The notes beneath the pieces were generated by a model. It was given only the letters and a program-made list of their open reading frames with translations. It was not told where the DNA came from and did no database searches. A DNA stretch of 18,118 nucleotides, from positions 1 to 18,118 of the forward strand of contig JANPDA010000093.1 of the NCBI GenBank assembly GCA_031431235.1. Direction: 5' to 3'. The position numbers were made by a program, and so were the translations under genes. This document shows, piece by piece, positions 1-7,799 of this stretch. The stretch is from JANNSW01 sp031431235. GTDB taxonomy: Bacteria; Pseudomonadota; Alphaproteobacteria; Rhizobiales; Hyphomicrobiaceae. How positions within the stretch are numbered: position 1 is the stretch's first letter; each line of letters begins with the position of its first letter.

Positions 1-1664
1 GGCGCGAGCGTCAGCGTCTCGAAGCCGAGCATCGCGCGATCGCCGCCTTCGGGAATCGACGGCTCGGTGACGACCAGCAGGTTCTCGATCCGGATGCCAT
101 AGGCGCCCTGCTGGTAATAGCCGGGCTCGTTGGAGATGATCATGCCCGGCTCGAGCGCGACCATGCCGGTCTTGGCGATGCGCTGGGGCCCTTCGTGCAC
201 CGACAGATAGCTGCCCACGCCATGGCCGGTGCCGTGGTCGTAGTCGAGGCCGGCAGCCCACAGCGCGCGCCGCGCAAAACCGTCGATATCGGCGCCGCGT
301 GTGCCTTTGGGAAATCGTGCGACCGAGATCGCGATCATGCCCTTCAAGACGAGCGTGAACCGACGGCGTGCCTGCTCGGATACCTGGCCGATGCCGACCG
401 TGCGGGTGATGTCGGTGGTGCCGTCCTGGTACTGTCCACCCGAATCACAGAGGTAGAGGGAGCCCGGCTCGATCCCGAGGTTCGATGCCCGGTTGACCCG
501 GTAGTGGGGCAGCGCGGCGTGCGAGCCGGCCGCCGAAATCGTCGTGAAGCTCAGATCTTTCAAAGCGCCGGTCTCCTGGCGCAAGGCTTCCAGCCGCACG
601 GCTGCGGCAATCTCGTCGAGCCGGCCCGAAGGCGCCTCGCGATCGAGCCAGGCCAGGAAGCGCGCGACCGGCACCGCGTCGCGCAGGTGCGCCGCACGAG
701 CGCCCGCGATCTCGGCCGCGTTCTTCTTGGCTTTCGGCAGCAGGCAAGGGTCGCCGCCACGGCTGACCGTGGCGCCAGCCGCCGTCAGCGTGTCGGCGAA
801 CCATTTGGGGGTCCATTCGGCATCGAGCCGGACCTTCGCCTTCTCGGCGCCGAGCAGCTCTAGACGGTTCTCCAGATCGCCGGGCGGGCTGAGCCCGGTC
901 ACGACCTCCAGATGGCCGCCTACATTGGCACCGACCTTGGCCGGGTCGATGAAGAGCGCCGCCCGGCCCGCGCGCGGCACGATCGCAGTGGCGAGCGCGA
1001 ACGGCGTATGGGGCACATCGGCGCCGCGGATGTTGAACAGCCAGGCGATCGAGTCGGCGTTGGTCAGCACGACCGCGTCCTCGCCCGACTTGGCGAGCAA
1101 GGCCTGCAGGTCGGCGAGCTTCTCGCTCGCCGTGCGGCCGGCGTGCTCGATGGCGTGCGGCACGACCTGGCCGACCGGCGCCGGCGGCCGGTCCCGCCAC
1201 AATCGATCGACCGGATTGCGTGGGAGAGCGACGAGCGCGAGCTTGCGCTCCGCGATCGCCTGCTCCAGCCCCTCGATCTCGGCGATCGTATGGATGCGGG
1301 GATCGTAGCCGATGCGCGCACCCTCGCCGGCTGCATCCATCAGGTAGGTCGAAAGCCGCTCGCCCGGCACCTGGCGGATCCCGAAGGTCGATGCGTCCAC
1401 CTGCTCGGCCGCCTGCACGGTGTAGCGCCCGTCGACAAACAGGGCGGCACTGGCTTTCAGCACGACCGCGATGCCAGCCGAGCCCGAGAATCCGGTCAGC
1501 CATTGCAGCCGCTCGGCACATTTGGGCACATACTCGCCCTGGTACTCGTCGGCGCGCGGCACGATCACGCCATCCAGCCCTTCGGCCGCCATCAGCTCGC
1601 GCATGGCCGCAACCCGCGGCGGGCCTAGAGAGGGATCGGAGATGTCGTCGAAGGATTGCAGCAT
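1..1664 (-). CDS. pepP: Xaa-Pro aminopeptidase (aminopeptidase P, M24B family), 3' end outside window
   Basis: This enzyme removes an N-terminal residue from peptides whose second residue is proline, normally in the cytoplasm. About 554 residues are visible and the stop lies beyond the left edge. The sequence fits the long three-domain type: two creatinase-like N-terminal domains (roughly residues 15-310) and a C-terminal pita-bread domain. All five dinuclear-metal ligands can be placed: D407 and D418 in DSGGQYQDGTTD, H481 in GTGHGVG, E513 in NEPGYY and E527 in RIEN. The conserved HYR (PHYRVN) and VHEGP motifs are also present. The start is the ATG at 1664 (MLQSFDDISDPS), with only a weak purine-rich stretch upstream. 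It lies 144 bp downstream of the kinase gene on the same strand, so co-transcription is possible but not shown. The family call is secure; the physiological substrate is unknown. Confidence 0.93.
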   Translation of the reverse strand, partial: MLQSFDDISDPSLGPPRVAAMRELMAAEGLDGVIVPRADEYQGEYVPKCAERLQWLTGFSGSAGIAVVLKASAALFVDGRYTVQAAEQVDASTFGIRQVPGERLSTYLMDAAGEGARIGYDPRIHTIAEIEGLEQAIAERKLALVALPRNPVDRLWRDRPPAPVGQVVPHAIEHAGRTASEKLADLQALLAKSGEDAVVLTNADSIAWLFNIRGADVPHTPFALATAIVPRAGRAALFIDPAKVGANVGGHLEVVTGLSPPGDLENRLELLGAEKAKVRLDAEWTPKWFADTLTAAGATVSRGGDPCLLPKAKKNAAEIAGARAAHLRDAVPVARFLAWLDREAPSGRLDEIAAAVRLEALRQETGALKDLSFTTISAAGSHAALPHYRVNRASNLGIEPGSLYLCDSGGQYQDGTTDITRTVGIGQVSEQARRRFTLVLKGMIAISVARFPKGTRGADIDGFARRALWAAGLDYDHGTGHGVGSYLSVHEGPQRIAKTGMVALEPGMIISNEPGYYQQGAYGIRIENLLVVTEPSIPEGGDRAMLGFETLTLA

Positions 1665-1707
1665 GGGTGATGCTCTCGGCGGTTTCTCGCCAACCCACTC
1701 ACGCGCC

Positions 1708-1734
1708 GCCGTACCCGCGCAGGCGAGCATCCAC
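1708..1734. repeat. Degenerate copy of the REP-like palindromic repeat
   Basis: These 27 bases match, at about 20 of 27 positions by eye, the reverse complement of the well-formed repeat arm at 6005-6031. The shared core is CCCGCG followed by AGGCG and ATCCA. The copy sits in the 144-bp gap between the aminopeptidase and kinase genes. It looks like a decayed member of the same intergenic repeat family. It is too degraded to form the strong hairpin seen in the other copy. Confidence 0.45.
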
Positions 1735-1808
1735 GACGACGCGGGGCTGGATCGACAATGGACTGCTTAGGGCCGCGGCGCGGACAGCGCAACTGACCTG
1801 ACCTGCCA

Positions 1809-2906
1809 CTACACCGCCCATTGCCTGATCCGCACGGCCTTCTTCGCGGCCTCGATCCGCTCCGCCAGCTCCTCGCGCTTCAACAATCCCGACTGCGTGT
1901 CGAGTTTGCCGACGACGGCGGCCGCATTGCAGGCGGCTGCCAGCACGGCGTCCTCCCCTGTCGCCCCCGCAGCGATGAAGGCCGAGAAGGTGGACGCGTA
2001 GGCGTCGCCCGCGCCCGCCGTGCTGGCGACTTTCACGTTGGGCAGGATCGGGCAATAGATGATCCCGTCCGGCGCCGAGACGAAGGCGCCATTCCTGCCA
2101 TCCGTCACCACGATCCACTTCGGTCCAAATGAGCGCAGCGCGGCAAAGAAGCCCGTCAGCGTCATGCGGAAGCCGCCCTGCTCGAAGCCACGCACCAGCA
2201 GCGGCGGGGGCTCCATATCCTTTTTGACCTTCAGCACCGGCCCGCCCTCGCCGAAGCGCGCAACGAGCTGGGGAACCAGCACATCGGCTTCCGACCGGTT
2301 GATGGAGAGGATATCGATACTGGCGAGGCAGTCCTGGAACGGCCCGCCGCGTGCGGACAGCTGTCTGATGCCGGGATTGGTGGCAACCAGCGCCTTCTCG
2401 GCCTTGGCTTTGGCGATCAACTCGGGAAAGCGATCGGCCGATTCGTTCGACAAGCTCGTGATGTAGACGAGGTCGACGGCAAAGGCGTCCTTCTTCAGAT
2501 CCTGCTCTTCGAGCAGGGTGTTGGCGCCGCGGAAGGTGAAGACGGCAGCATTGCGGTCGTGCGCGGCAAGCAAGACGGCTGCTCCGGTCGGCGCACGCGG
2601 GTCGCGCACGGCAAAGCGGGTCGAAACGCCCTCCGCCGACAGCCGCGACAGGATCGTGTCGGCGCGCGCGTCCTGGCCGAGCTTGACGAGGGCCGCCACG
2701 TCGTGGCCCTGACGCGCCATCGACACGGCGGCATTGACCGCTCCGCCGCCCGTGTGGGTCGAGATGTCGGACGCCTCGATCTTGCGGCCTTCCTCCAGCA
2801 GGAGAAACGCAGTCTCGGCATTCCTCATGCTCATCCGCTCGATGCGGTCGCTTTCCACGACCGCGATGGTGTCGATGGTCGCGCCGCCCACCGTCAGAAT
2901 TTTCAT
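1809..2906 (-). CDS. PfkB/ribokinase-family carbohydrate kinase
   Basis: Predicted cytoplasmic kinase of 365 residues that transfers phosphate from ATP to a sugar, nucleoside or related alcohol; the substrate cannot be read from sequence. The fold opens with MKILTVGGATIDT. A glycine-rich substrate-binding motif GGGAVN lies at residues 53-58. The C-terminal nucleotide-site motif STAGAGDAY lies near 295-303, with the catalytic base D301. The first Asp of the usual DTxGAGD motif is replaced by Ser295. The reading frame is open 32 codons further upstream, but the ATG at 2906 is preferred: it puts the conserved first beta strand at the N-terminus and follows a GAGGCG-like ribosome site. The gene lies divergent from the atp operon and upstream of the aminopeptidase gene. 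Ribokinase, fructokinase and adenosine-kinase-like activities all remain possible. Confidence 0.88.
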   Translation of the reverse strand: MKILTVGGATIDTIAVVESDRIERMSMRNAETAFLLLEEGRKIEASDISTHTGGGAVNAAVSMARQGHDVAALVKLGQDARADTILSRLSAEGVSTRFAVRDPRAPTGAAVLLAAHDRNAAVFTFRGANTLLEEQDLKKDAFAVDLVYITSLSNESADRFPELIAKAKAEKALVATNPGIRQLSARGGPFQDCLASIDILSINRSEADVLVPQLVARFGEGGPVLKVKKDMEPPPLLVRGFEQGGFRMTLTGFFAALRSFGPKWIVVTDGRNGAFVSAPDGIIYCPILPNVKVASTAGAGDAYASTFSAFIAAGATGEDAVLAAACNAAAVVGKLDTQSGLLKREELAERIEAAKKAVRIRQWAV

Positions 2907-3091
2907 GGCGCCTCGCTCATTGGCCTCGTTGCTCAGCTCGGTGGCGAGCCATAGCATGGAGGGCAGGCGGAACGCAGCGCCCAAGACTGCGACGTGAGGC
3001 ACCGGCGCCGCCCTATGTCCAATTGACGCATTAGTCTCAGACCGTCCTATTTACTGTTTTATTTCAACATCTTACACCTCGCCTTCCGCCC

Positions 3092-3120
3092 TTGACACCC
3101 TTCGGTGCCAAAACTAAGGT
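3092..3120 (+). promoter_or_regulatory. Probable sigma70-type promoter of the atp Fo operon
   Basis: A perfect -35 hexamer TTGACA (3092-3097) is followed after exactly 17 bases by TAAGGT (3115-3120), which keeps the first T, the A and the final T of a TATAAT box. Transcription would begin near 3127, leaving about 70 bases of leader before atpI. The site lies in the divergent spacer between the kinase gene and atpI and points toward atpI. No equally good promoter was seen for the kinase gene on the other strand. Confidence 0.6.
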
Positions 3121-3197
3121 GCGCGCGGCTTCGGGGTCGGCAACGGCCTCGGGAGGGTAATGCGCGTGCAGGCACCTGCACACGGACGAGGCCTGTC

Positions 3198-3608
3198 ATG
3201 ACAGCTCCCGCGGACGAGGACGGCCGTGGCGACATCAGTCCCGAGGAGCGAGCAGCTTTCAAGCGTCGCATCTCGGAGCTCGAAGGCAAGCTCGACCGGG
3301 CGAAGGACGACGTGGTGGCGCGGGAGCCCAAGCCCGCACATGGCGGCAGTGGTCAACCGAGCAACAGCGCTGCGCTCGGGCAGGCGATGCGCATCGGCAT
3401 CGAGCTCGTGGTGGGCATCGCCGCTGGCGGGCTGATCGGATGGCTGCTCGATCGGTGGCTGGGAACGGCGCCGTGGCTGATGATGGTATTTTTCATTGCG
3501 GGGTTCGCTGCGGGCCTCACCAATGTGGTACGGACGGCGCAGCGCATGCAGCCGAAGGCTCTGCCGGGGCAGGACCTGCCGGTCAATGACGACGACGACG
3601 ATCGCTGA
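3198..3608 (+). CDS. atpI: ATP synthase accessory protein AtpI
   Basis: Small membrane protein encoded at the head of Fo operons; in this family it is thought to assist c-ring assembly or magnesium handling and is not a structural subunit. The 136 residues comprise a charged, probably coiled-coil N-terminus (about 15-45), two membrane segments (about 66-85 and 92-111) separated by the short loop DRWLGTAP, and an acidic tail with five consecutive Asp. The two-helix AtpI/Gct2 pattern with G-rich helix one (GIAAGGLIGWLLD) is clear. The frame is open upstream to about 3105, but the ATG at 3198 is preferred because it follows an ACGAGG ribosome site and gives the usual family length. It is the first gene of the operon, 14 bp before atpB. 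Confidence 0.9.
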   Translation: MTAPADEDGRGDISPEERAAFKRRISELEGKLDRAKDDVVAREPKPAHGGSGQPSNSAALGQAMRIGIELVVGIAAGGLIGWLLDRWLGTAPWLMMVFFIAGFAAGLTNVVRTAQRMQPKALPGQDLPVNDDDDDR

Positions 3609-3622
3609 GGGGGATTGATCAG

Positions 3623-4399
3623 GTGGCTGCCGAGGGGGCAAACGGGGGCGGAATGCCCAACCCGATGCATCAGTTCGAGATCGAGCGCTATGTGCCCATC
3701 GATCTGCTCGGCATCGATGCGTCCTTCACCAACTCTTCGCTGTTCATGGTGCTGGGGCTCGTCGTGCTGGTGGGATTCCTGCTGTGGGCCATGAGCGCGC
3801 GCGCGATCGTGCCGGGCCGGATGCAGTCGATCGCCGAGATGGCCTATGAGTTCGTGATGAAGATGGTCACCGACTCGATAGGGGAGTCGGGCAAGGCCTT
3901 TTTCCCGCTGATTTTCACGATCTTCATGTTCATCCTGACGCTGAACCTGTTGGGCATGATCAACATTCCGGGCGTGTGGGCGCCATTCACGGTGACGAGC
4001 CACATCATCGTCACCTTCGCGCTGGCCGCCCTGGTGTTCCTGCTCGCGACCGCGGTCGGATTCTGGACGCATGGGCTCGGCTATCTGAAGCTGTTCGTGC
4101 CGCACGGCGTGCCGTGGTGGCTGATGCCGATCATCGTGCCGATCGAGGTGATCTCCTATTTCATCCGGCCGATCTCGCTGTCGGTGCGGCTGTTCGCCAA
4201 CATGATGGCGGGGCATACGCTCCTGAAGGTGTTCGGCGGGTTCGTCGTGATGCTCGGCGCCACCTTCGGCGTGGTGCCGCTCCTCGGCATGGTCGCCTTC
4301 ACCGGGCTCGAGCTCGTCGTTGCCTTCCTGCAGGCGCTGATCTTCTCGGTGCTCTCCTGCATCTACCTGAACGAAGCCATCCACATGCATGAGCACTGA
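3623..4399 (+). CDS. atpB: ATP synthase Fo subunit a
   Basis: Integral membrane subunit that forms the two proton half-channels against the c-ring. The product is 258 residues from a GTG start at 3623, preceded by a GAGGGGGA ribosome site, or 248 residues from the ATG at 3653, which also has a G-rich stretch before it. Both lengths suit the family and the choice is open. Five or six hydrophobic helices are visible. The essential arginine is R189 (GTG numbering) in SVRLFANMMAGH, the signature of subunit a. The N-terminal HQFEI motif and the C-terminal segment ending in IYLNEAIHMHEH are typical of alphaproteobacterial AtpB. It is followed by atpE after a 70-bp gap. Confidence 0.96.
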   Translation: MAAEGANGGGMPNPMHQFEIERYVPIDLLGIDASFTNSSLFMVLGLVVLVGFLLWAMSARAIVPGRMQSIAEMAYEFVMKMVTDSIGESGKAFFPLIFTIFMFILTLNLLGMINIPGVWAPFTVTSHIIVTFALAALVFLLATAVGFWTHGLGYLKLFVPHGVPWWLMPIIVPIEVISYFIRPISLSVRLFANMMAGHTLLKVFGGFVVMLGATFGVVPLLGMVAFTGLELVVAFLQALIFSVLSCIYLNEAIHMHEH

Positions 4400-4469
4400 G
4401 CCGGCCAGGGTTCAAGAATCCTGCCACGGCAAATCCAACCACATCAGGTTTTCTCGAAGGGAGACGGAC

Positions 4470-4694
4470 ATGGAAGTCGAAGCAGCAAAGATGATTGGCG
4501 CGGGCCTGGCCTGCTCGGCACTGATCGGCGCCGGCGTGGGCATCGGCAACATCTTCGGCAACTATCTGTCGGGCGCCATGCGCAACCCTTCGGCGGCTCC
4601 CGGCCAGTTCACGAACCTGCTGATCGGCTTCGCGCTCGCCGAGGCGACGGGTCTGTTCGGCCTGTTGATCGCGCTCCTCATCCTGTTCGGGTGA
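4470..4694 (+). CDS. atpE: ATP synthase Fo subunit c
   Basis: Proteolipid that forms the rotating c-ring. The 74 residues form a two-helix hairpin: helix one carries the glycine motif GAGVGIG (residues 20-26), the polar loop is RNP (38-40), and helix two carries the ion-binding carboxylate E58 in ALAEATG. The residue after E58 is Ala, and no Gln/Ser sodium-site residues are apparent, so protons are the likely coupling ion. The ATG at 4470 is chosen because it follows a strong GAAGGGAGA ribosome site and matches the usual c-subunit length; the frame is open upstream to 4389 but that segment overlaps the end of atpB. The strong ribosome site fits the high copy number needed for a ring. Confidence 0.97.
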   Translation: MEVEAAKMIGAGLACSALIGAGVGIGNIFGNYLSGAMRNPSAAPGQFTNLLIGFALAEATGLFGLLIALLILFG

Positions 4695-4789
4695 TCGCAG
4701 CATCGCCTCCGCCGGCCGGCTGCGCCCAGGTGCAGCGCGGCTGGGGTGAGGCCGTGTGACAGGCAGTGAGCGGCGAGCCCGAGAGTGCG

Positions 4790-5395
4790 ATGACCACAGC
4801 GACCACGACAACCACCGCGACGACCGCTGCGACAAGTCAGCCGGTGACCGAGACGCTCGGCCAAGCGAGCGAAGCGGCTGGCCGTGCGGCACAGGGCGGG
4901 CATGGCGGCCTGCCCCAGCTCAACCCCGATACCTTCGCGCCGCAGCTGGTCTGGCTCGCGCTCACCTTCGGACTGCTCTACTGCCTGATGTCGTGGGTCG
5001 TCATTCCGCGTATCGGCGGCGTCATCGCCGAGCGCAAGCAGCGGATCGCGAGCGATCTGGCCGAAGCCGAGCGCCTCAAGTCGGAGACCAAGAAAGCGAT
5101 CGAGGACTACGAGCAGGCGATCGCGCAAGCTCGTGGCAGCGCGCACAGAATCGCCCAGGAAACGCGCGACAAGCTGAAATCCGAGGTCGATGGTGAGCGG
5201 ATGCGGGTCGAGAAGGAGCTGAACGATCGCTCGGTCGCGGCCGAAGCGCGGATCGCCAAGGCCAAGACCAACGCGCTCGCACAGGTGGGTGGGATTGCTG
5301 GCGAGACGGCCGAGGCCATCATCGCCCAGCTGATCGGCGTCAAGCTTTCGCGCAACGAGGCGATGGCCGCGGTCGAAGCGTTGAAAGGCCGATAG
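4790..5395 (+). CDS. atpF': ATP synthase Fo subunit b' (peripheral stalk)
   Basis: One half of the b/b' heterodimer that forms the peripheral stalk in alphaproteobacteria, other phototrophs and plastids. The product has 201 residues from the ATG at 4790, which follows GAGAG. An in-frame GTG at 4766 would add eight residues but has a poorer ribosome site. The N-terminus is unusually rich in Thr and Ala and then Gly (about residues 2-40). One membrane helix follows (about 50-72, FAPQLVWLALTFGLLYCL), then a long charged helix of stalk type to the C-terminus. The PQLVWLALTF motif is characteristic of b' subunits. It precedes atpF by 8 bp. The Thr-rich leader may be a flexible segment; its role is unknown. 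Confidence 0.92.
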   Translation: MTTATTTTTATTAATSQPVTETLGQASEAAGRAAQGGHGGLPQLNPDTFAPQLVWLALTFGLLYCLMSWVVIPRIGGVIAERKQRIASDLAEAERLKSETKKAIEDYEQAIAQARGSAHRIAQETRDKLKSEVDGERMRVEKELNDRSVAAEARIAKAKTNALAQVGGIAGETAEAIIAQLIGVKLSRNEAMAAVEALKGR

Positions 5396-5403
5396 GAGAT
5401 CTC

Positions 5404-5889
5404 ATGTTCTCGAACCCTGAATTCTGGGTAGGCGTCGCTTTCCTCGCCTTCGTCGCGCTGCTGCTCTACTACGGCGTGCCGGCGTTGATCGGGAAGTCGC
5501 TCGACGACCGGGCGGCCGCGATCCGCAAGGATCTCGAGGACACGCGGAGGCTGAAGGACGAGGCGCAAGCCCTCCTCAACGACTACCGCCGGCGGAAAGA
5601 GGAGGCGGCCAAGGAGGCAGACGCCATCATTGCCCAGGCGAGGTCCGAGGCCATGGCGCTCGCTGCCGAGACCCGCGGCGGCATCAAAGAGATGCTGGAG
5701 CGTCGCACCAAGATCGCCGAGGAAAAAATCGCGCGTGCCGAGGCCCAGGCCGTGGGCGAGGTGCGCTCAGCCGCGATCGATGCCGCCGTTGCCGCATCCG
5801 AGCGGTTGATCTCGACCAAGCTCGATGCCGCCAATGCCAACACGCTGATCGACCAGGGCATCAAGGAGCTGAAGAAGAAGCTGGGCTAG
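5404..5889 (+). CDS. atpF: ATP synthase Fo subunit b (peripheral stalk)
   Basis: Partner of b' in the peripheral stalk, linking subunit a to the F1 head through its long cytoplasmic helix. The 161 residues consist of a short N-terminus (MFSNPEFWVGVAF), one membrane helix (about 7-28) and a continuous charged coiled-coil helix to residue 161, ending KELKKKLG. The start is secure: the ATG at 5404 follows TAGGAGA with five bases of spacing. It is the last gene of the Fo operon. The subunit delta gene that would open an F1 operon does not follow, so F1 must be encoded elsewhere, as is common in alphaproteobacteria. Confidence 0.95.
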   Translation: MFSNPEFWVGVAFLAFVALLLYYGVPALIGKSLDDRAAAIRKDLEDTRRLKDEAQALLNDYRRRKEEAAKEADAIIAQARSEAMALAAETRGGIKEMLERRTKIAEEKIARAEAQAVGEVRSAAIDAAVAASERLISTKLDAANANTLIDQGIKELKKKLG

Positions 5890-5921
5890 CACCCGGAATC
5901 ACGAGCTCATACACCTGGGTC

Positions 5922-6031
5922 GTCATGCCCGCGTCACGGCGAAGGCGTGCTCCGCACGGAAGGTGGGCATCCAGCCAATTCTCAACGCGACATCAGCGGC
6001 TTGTCTGGATTCCCGCCTTCGCGGGAATGAC
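5922..6031. repeat. Palindromic REP/BIME-like intergenic repeat with strong hairpin
   Basis: Two arms face each other. The left arm (5922-5974) opens GTCATGCCCGCG and ends GGGCATCCAG. The right arm (6005-6031) runs CTGGATTCCC to GGGAATGAC. They are separated by a 30-base spacer and are roughly inverted copies, the left one degenerate. The right arm holds a perfect 8-bp stem, ATTCCCGC (6009-6016) with GCGGGAAT (6021-6028), around the tetraloop CTTC. No T-tract follows, so it is not a classic intrinsic terminator, but as the first strong structure after atpF it may protect or end the atp mRNA. Translated, it gives the WIPAFAGMT string that marks this repeat class. The rest of the 293-bp spacer to 6182 shows only a weak GCACC/GGTGC stem near 6105-6117. 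Confidence 0.75.
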
Positions 6032-6182
6032 GGAGGAGGATGTTTGTTGTGACTCACTCACTGGAGATTGCGGGTACGAGCATCGTCGCCGTCCGACGGT
6101 GTCAGGCACCGGGGGTGCTTGCAACGCCTAGACGTCGAGTGCATTCTCGTGGCTCCGATCAGCAGCTGGCGAAGGGCGTCCC

Positions 6183-7739
6183 ATGAGCACGGCGAACATG
6201 AGCGAGCCCGCTCCGCGCGGCCGTCGGTCCGCCGCGCGACGGGCTTCCCAGACGATCGAGCAGATGCCCTGGAAGCAGGTCGTCAATCCCTATCCCAAGG
6301 CCAAGATCATCTCCGAGGAGCAAGTGGAGATGCTGCACGAGGCGAGCCTCGCCTCGCTGGAGCGGGTCGGCGTGCGCTTCTTCTATCCCGAGGCCCTCGA
6401 GCTCTTCCGCAAGGCCGGCGCGATCGTCGATGCGGGCGACAGCCGCGTCCGCATCGGCCGTGACATCGTCGAGGCGGCATTGAAGACAGTGCCGAGCAAG
6501 ATCACGATGACCCCGCGCAATCCGGCACGCACGGTTCGGCTCGGCGGCGACGAGGTGGTGTTCACGACCGTGCTCGGTCCGCCCTACTGCACCGACATCG
6601 AGCGCGGTCGCCGCAACGGCAATCTCGCCGACCACAACGATTTCCTGCGGCTCGCCCAGTACTTCAACGCGATCCACATGATCGGCGGCTCGCCCTGCGA
6701 GGCGATCGACGTGCCGATTCCCATGCGTCACATCGAGCAGACGCTCGCCACGCTCGAGCTGACCGACAAGGTGCCCTACACCTTCTGTCAGAGCCGCCAG
6801 CGCGTCCACGACGCCCTCGACATGATCGCGATCGCGCGCGGCATGACCCGTGAGCAGCTCGCCGCCGACAAGACCTCGTCGGTCTACGCCATCATCAATA
6901 CCAACTCGCCGTTGCAGTACGACACGCCGATGGCGATGGGCGTGATCGAGATGGCGCGCCACGGCCAGCCGACGCTGATCACGCCGTTCTCGCTCGCAGG
7001 CGCGACCATGCCGGTCTCGCTCGCAGGCGCCATGGCGCTGTCGAACGCCGAGATGCTGGCCGGACTTTGCCTCGCGCAACTCGCGCGGCCCGGCGCGCCG
7101 GTCGTCAACGGCGCCAAGACGACGGCCGTCGACATGCATACGGGCGCACCCGGCTTCGGCTGGCCGGAGTTCTGCAAGGCGATCCAGATGGGCGGGCAGA
7201 TGTCGATCCGCTATGGCATCCCCTATCGCGCGTCCAACTTCAATTGCTCGCCGGCAGCCGATGCGCAAGCCGCCTATGAATCGCAGGCCTCGATCTGGTC
7301 GGCGATCGGGTGCGGCACGAACCTGCTGATGCATGCGGCCGGCTGGCTCGAGGGCGGGCTCTGCTCCTCCTTCGACAAGTTCGTGCTCGATATCGAGATG
7401 CTGCAGATGATGGTGTCCTTCCTCGATCCGGTCGAGGTCACACCCGAGACGCTGGCGCTCGACGAGATTGCCGAGGTCGGCCCGGGCGGTTTCTATTTCG
7501 GTACGGCGCACACGATCGCCGAGTACAAGAAGGCCTTCTATCATCCGTTGATTTCCTCGACCCGCAATCATGGCTCGTGGGTGGAAGCGGGCTCGAAGGA
7601 CGCGACCCGGCGGGCCCATGAGCTCTGGAAGCAGGTGCTGCGTGAGTTCGAGCCGCCGCCGATGGACGCAGGCGTCCGCGAGGAGCTGCATGCCTTTGCG
7701 GCCCGGCGCAAGGAAGCGGGTGGCGCGCCGCTGGACTAG
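6183..7739 (+). CDS. MttB-family (trimethylamine methyltransferase-like) protein without pyrrolysine
   Basis: Member of the MttB superfamily of TIM-barrel enzymes that move a methyl group from a quaternary or tertiary amine to a corrinoid protein. The 518 residues compare with about 490-500 usual for the family, the excess being a basic, Arg/Ala-rich N-terminal extension (about residues 1-30). Conserved blocks include NPYPKAKIISEEQVEMLHEASL, TDIERGRRNGNLADH, INTNSPLQYD, PGAPVVNGA and the C-terminal FYHPLISSTRNHGSWVEAGSKD. The frame has no internal TAG, so pyrrolysine is not used. Such homologues include the glycine betaine methyltransferase MtgB of Desulfitobacterium. The ATG at 6183 has GAAGGG upstream. 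No corrinoid-protein or reductive-activator gene is nearby, so the substrate and methyl acceptor are unknown. The downstream Cache gene may be co-transcribed (60 bp). Confidence 0.87.
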   Translation: MSTANMSEPAPRGRRSAARRASQTIEQMPWKQVVNPYPKAKIISEEQVEMLHEASLASLERVGVRFFYPEALELFRKAGAIVDAGDSRVRIGRDIVEAALKTVPSKITMTPRNPARTVRLGGDEVVFTTVLGPPYCTDIERGRRNGNLADHNDFLRLAQYFNAIHMIGGSPCEAIDVPIPMRHIEQTLATLELTDKVPYTFCQSRQRVHDALDMIAIARGMTREQLAADKTSSVYAIINTNSPLQYDTPMAMGVIEMARHGQPTLITPFSLAGATMPVSLAGAMALSNAEMLAGLCLAQLARPGAPVVNGAKTTAVDMHTGAPGFGWPEFCKAIQMGGQMSIRYGIPYRASNFNCSPAADAQAAYESQASIWSAIGCGTNLLMHAAGWLEGGLCSSFDKFVLDIEMLQMMVSFLDPVEVTPETLALDEIAEVGPGGFYFGTAHTIAEYKKAFYHPLISSTRNHGSWVEAGSKDATRRAHELWKQVLREFEPPPMDAGVREELHAFAARRKEAGGAPLD

Positions 7740-7799
7740 GTTGGTAGAGGGCTGGTATCGACGCGATCGTCAGAGTGAACCGAAACTTGGGGAAACAGG

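Noticed and set aside
445..1698. A 417-codon minus-strand frame overlapping the aminopeptidase
   Set aside because: The +1-shifted frame carries the aminopeptidase P motifs without interruption; this frame shows only Arg/Gly/Ala-rich noise.
5925..6131. A 68-codon plus-strand frame after atpF
   Set aside because: Its translation contains WIPAFAGMT, the known product of reading through this palindromic repeat; it is not a gene.
6159..7691. A 510-codon minus-strand frame opposite the MttB homologue, and similar long frames opposite atpB and the flavoprotein
   Set aside because: They are GC-driven shadows of conserved genes, with biased composition and no domain signature.
6183..7739. Possible pyrrolysine codon in the MttB-family gene
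   Set aside because: The whole frame was read and contains no in-frame TAG before its stop at 7737-7739.
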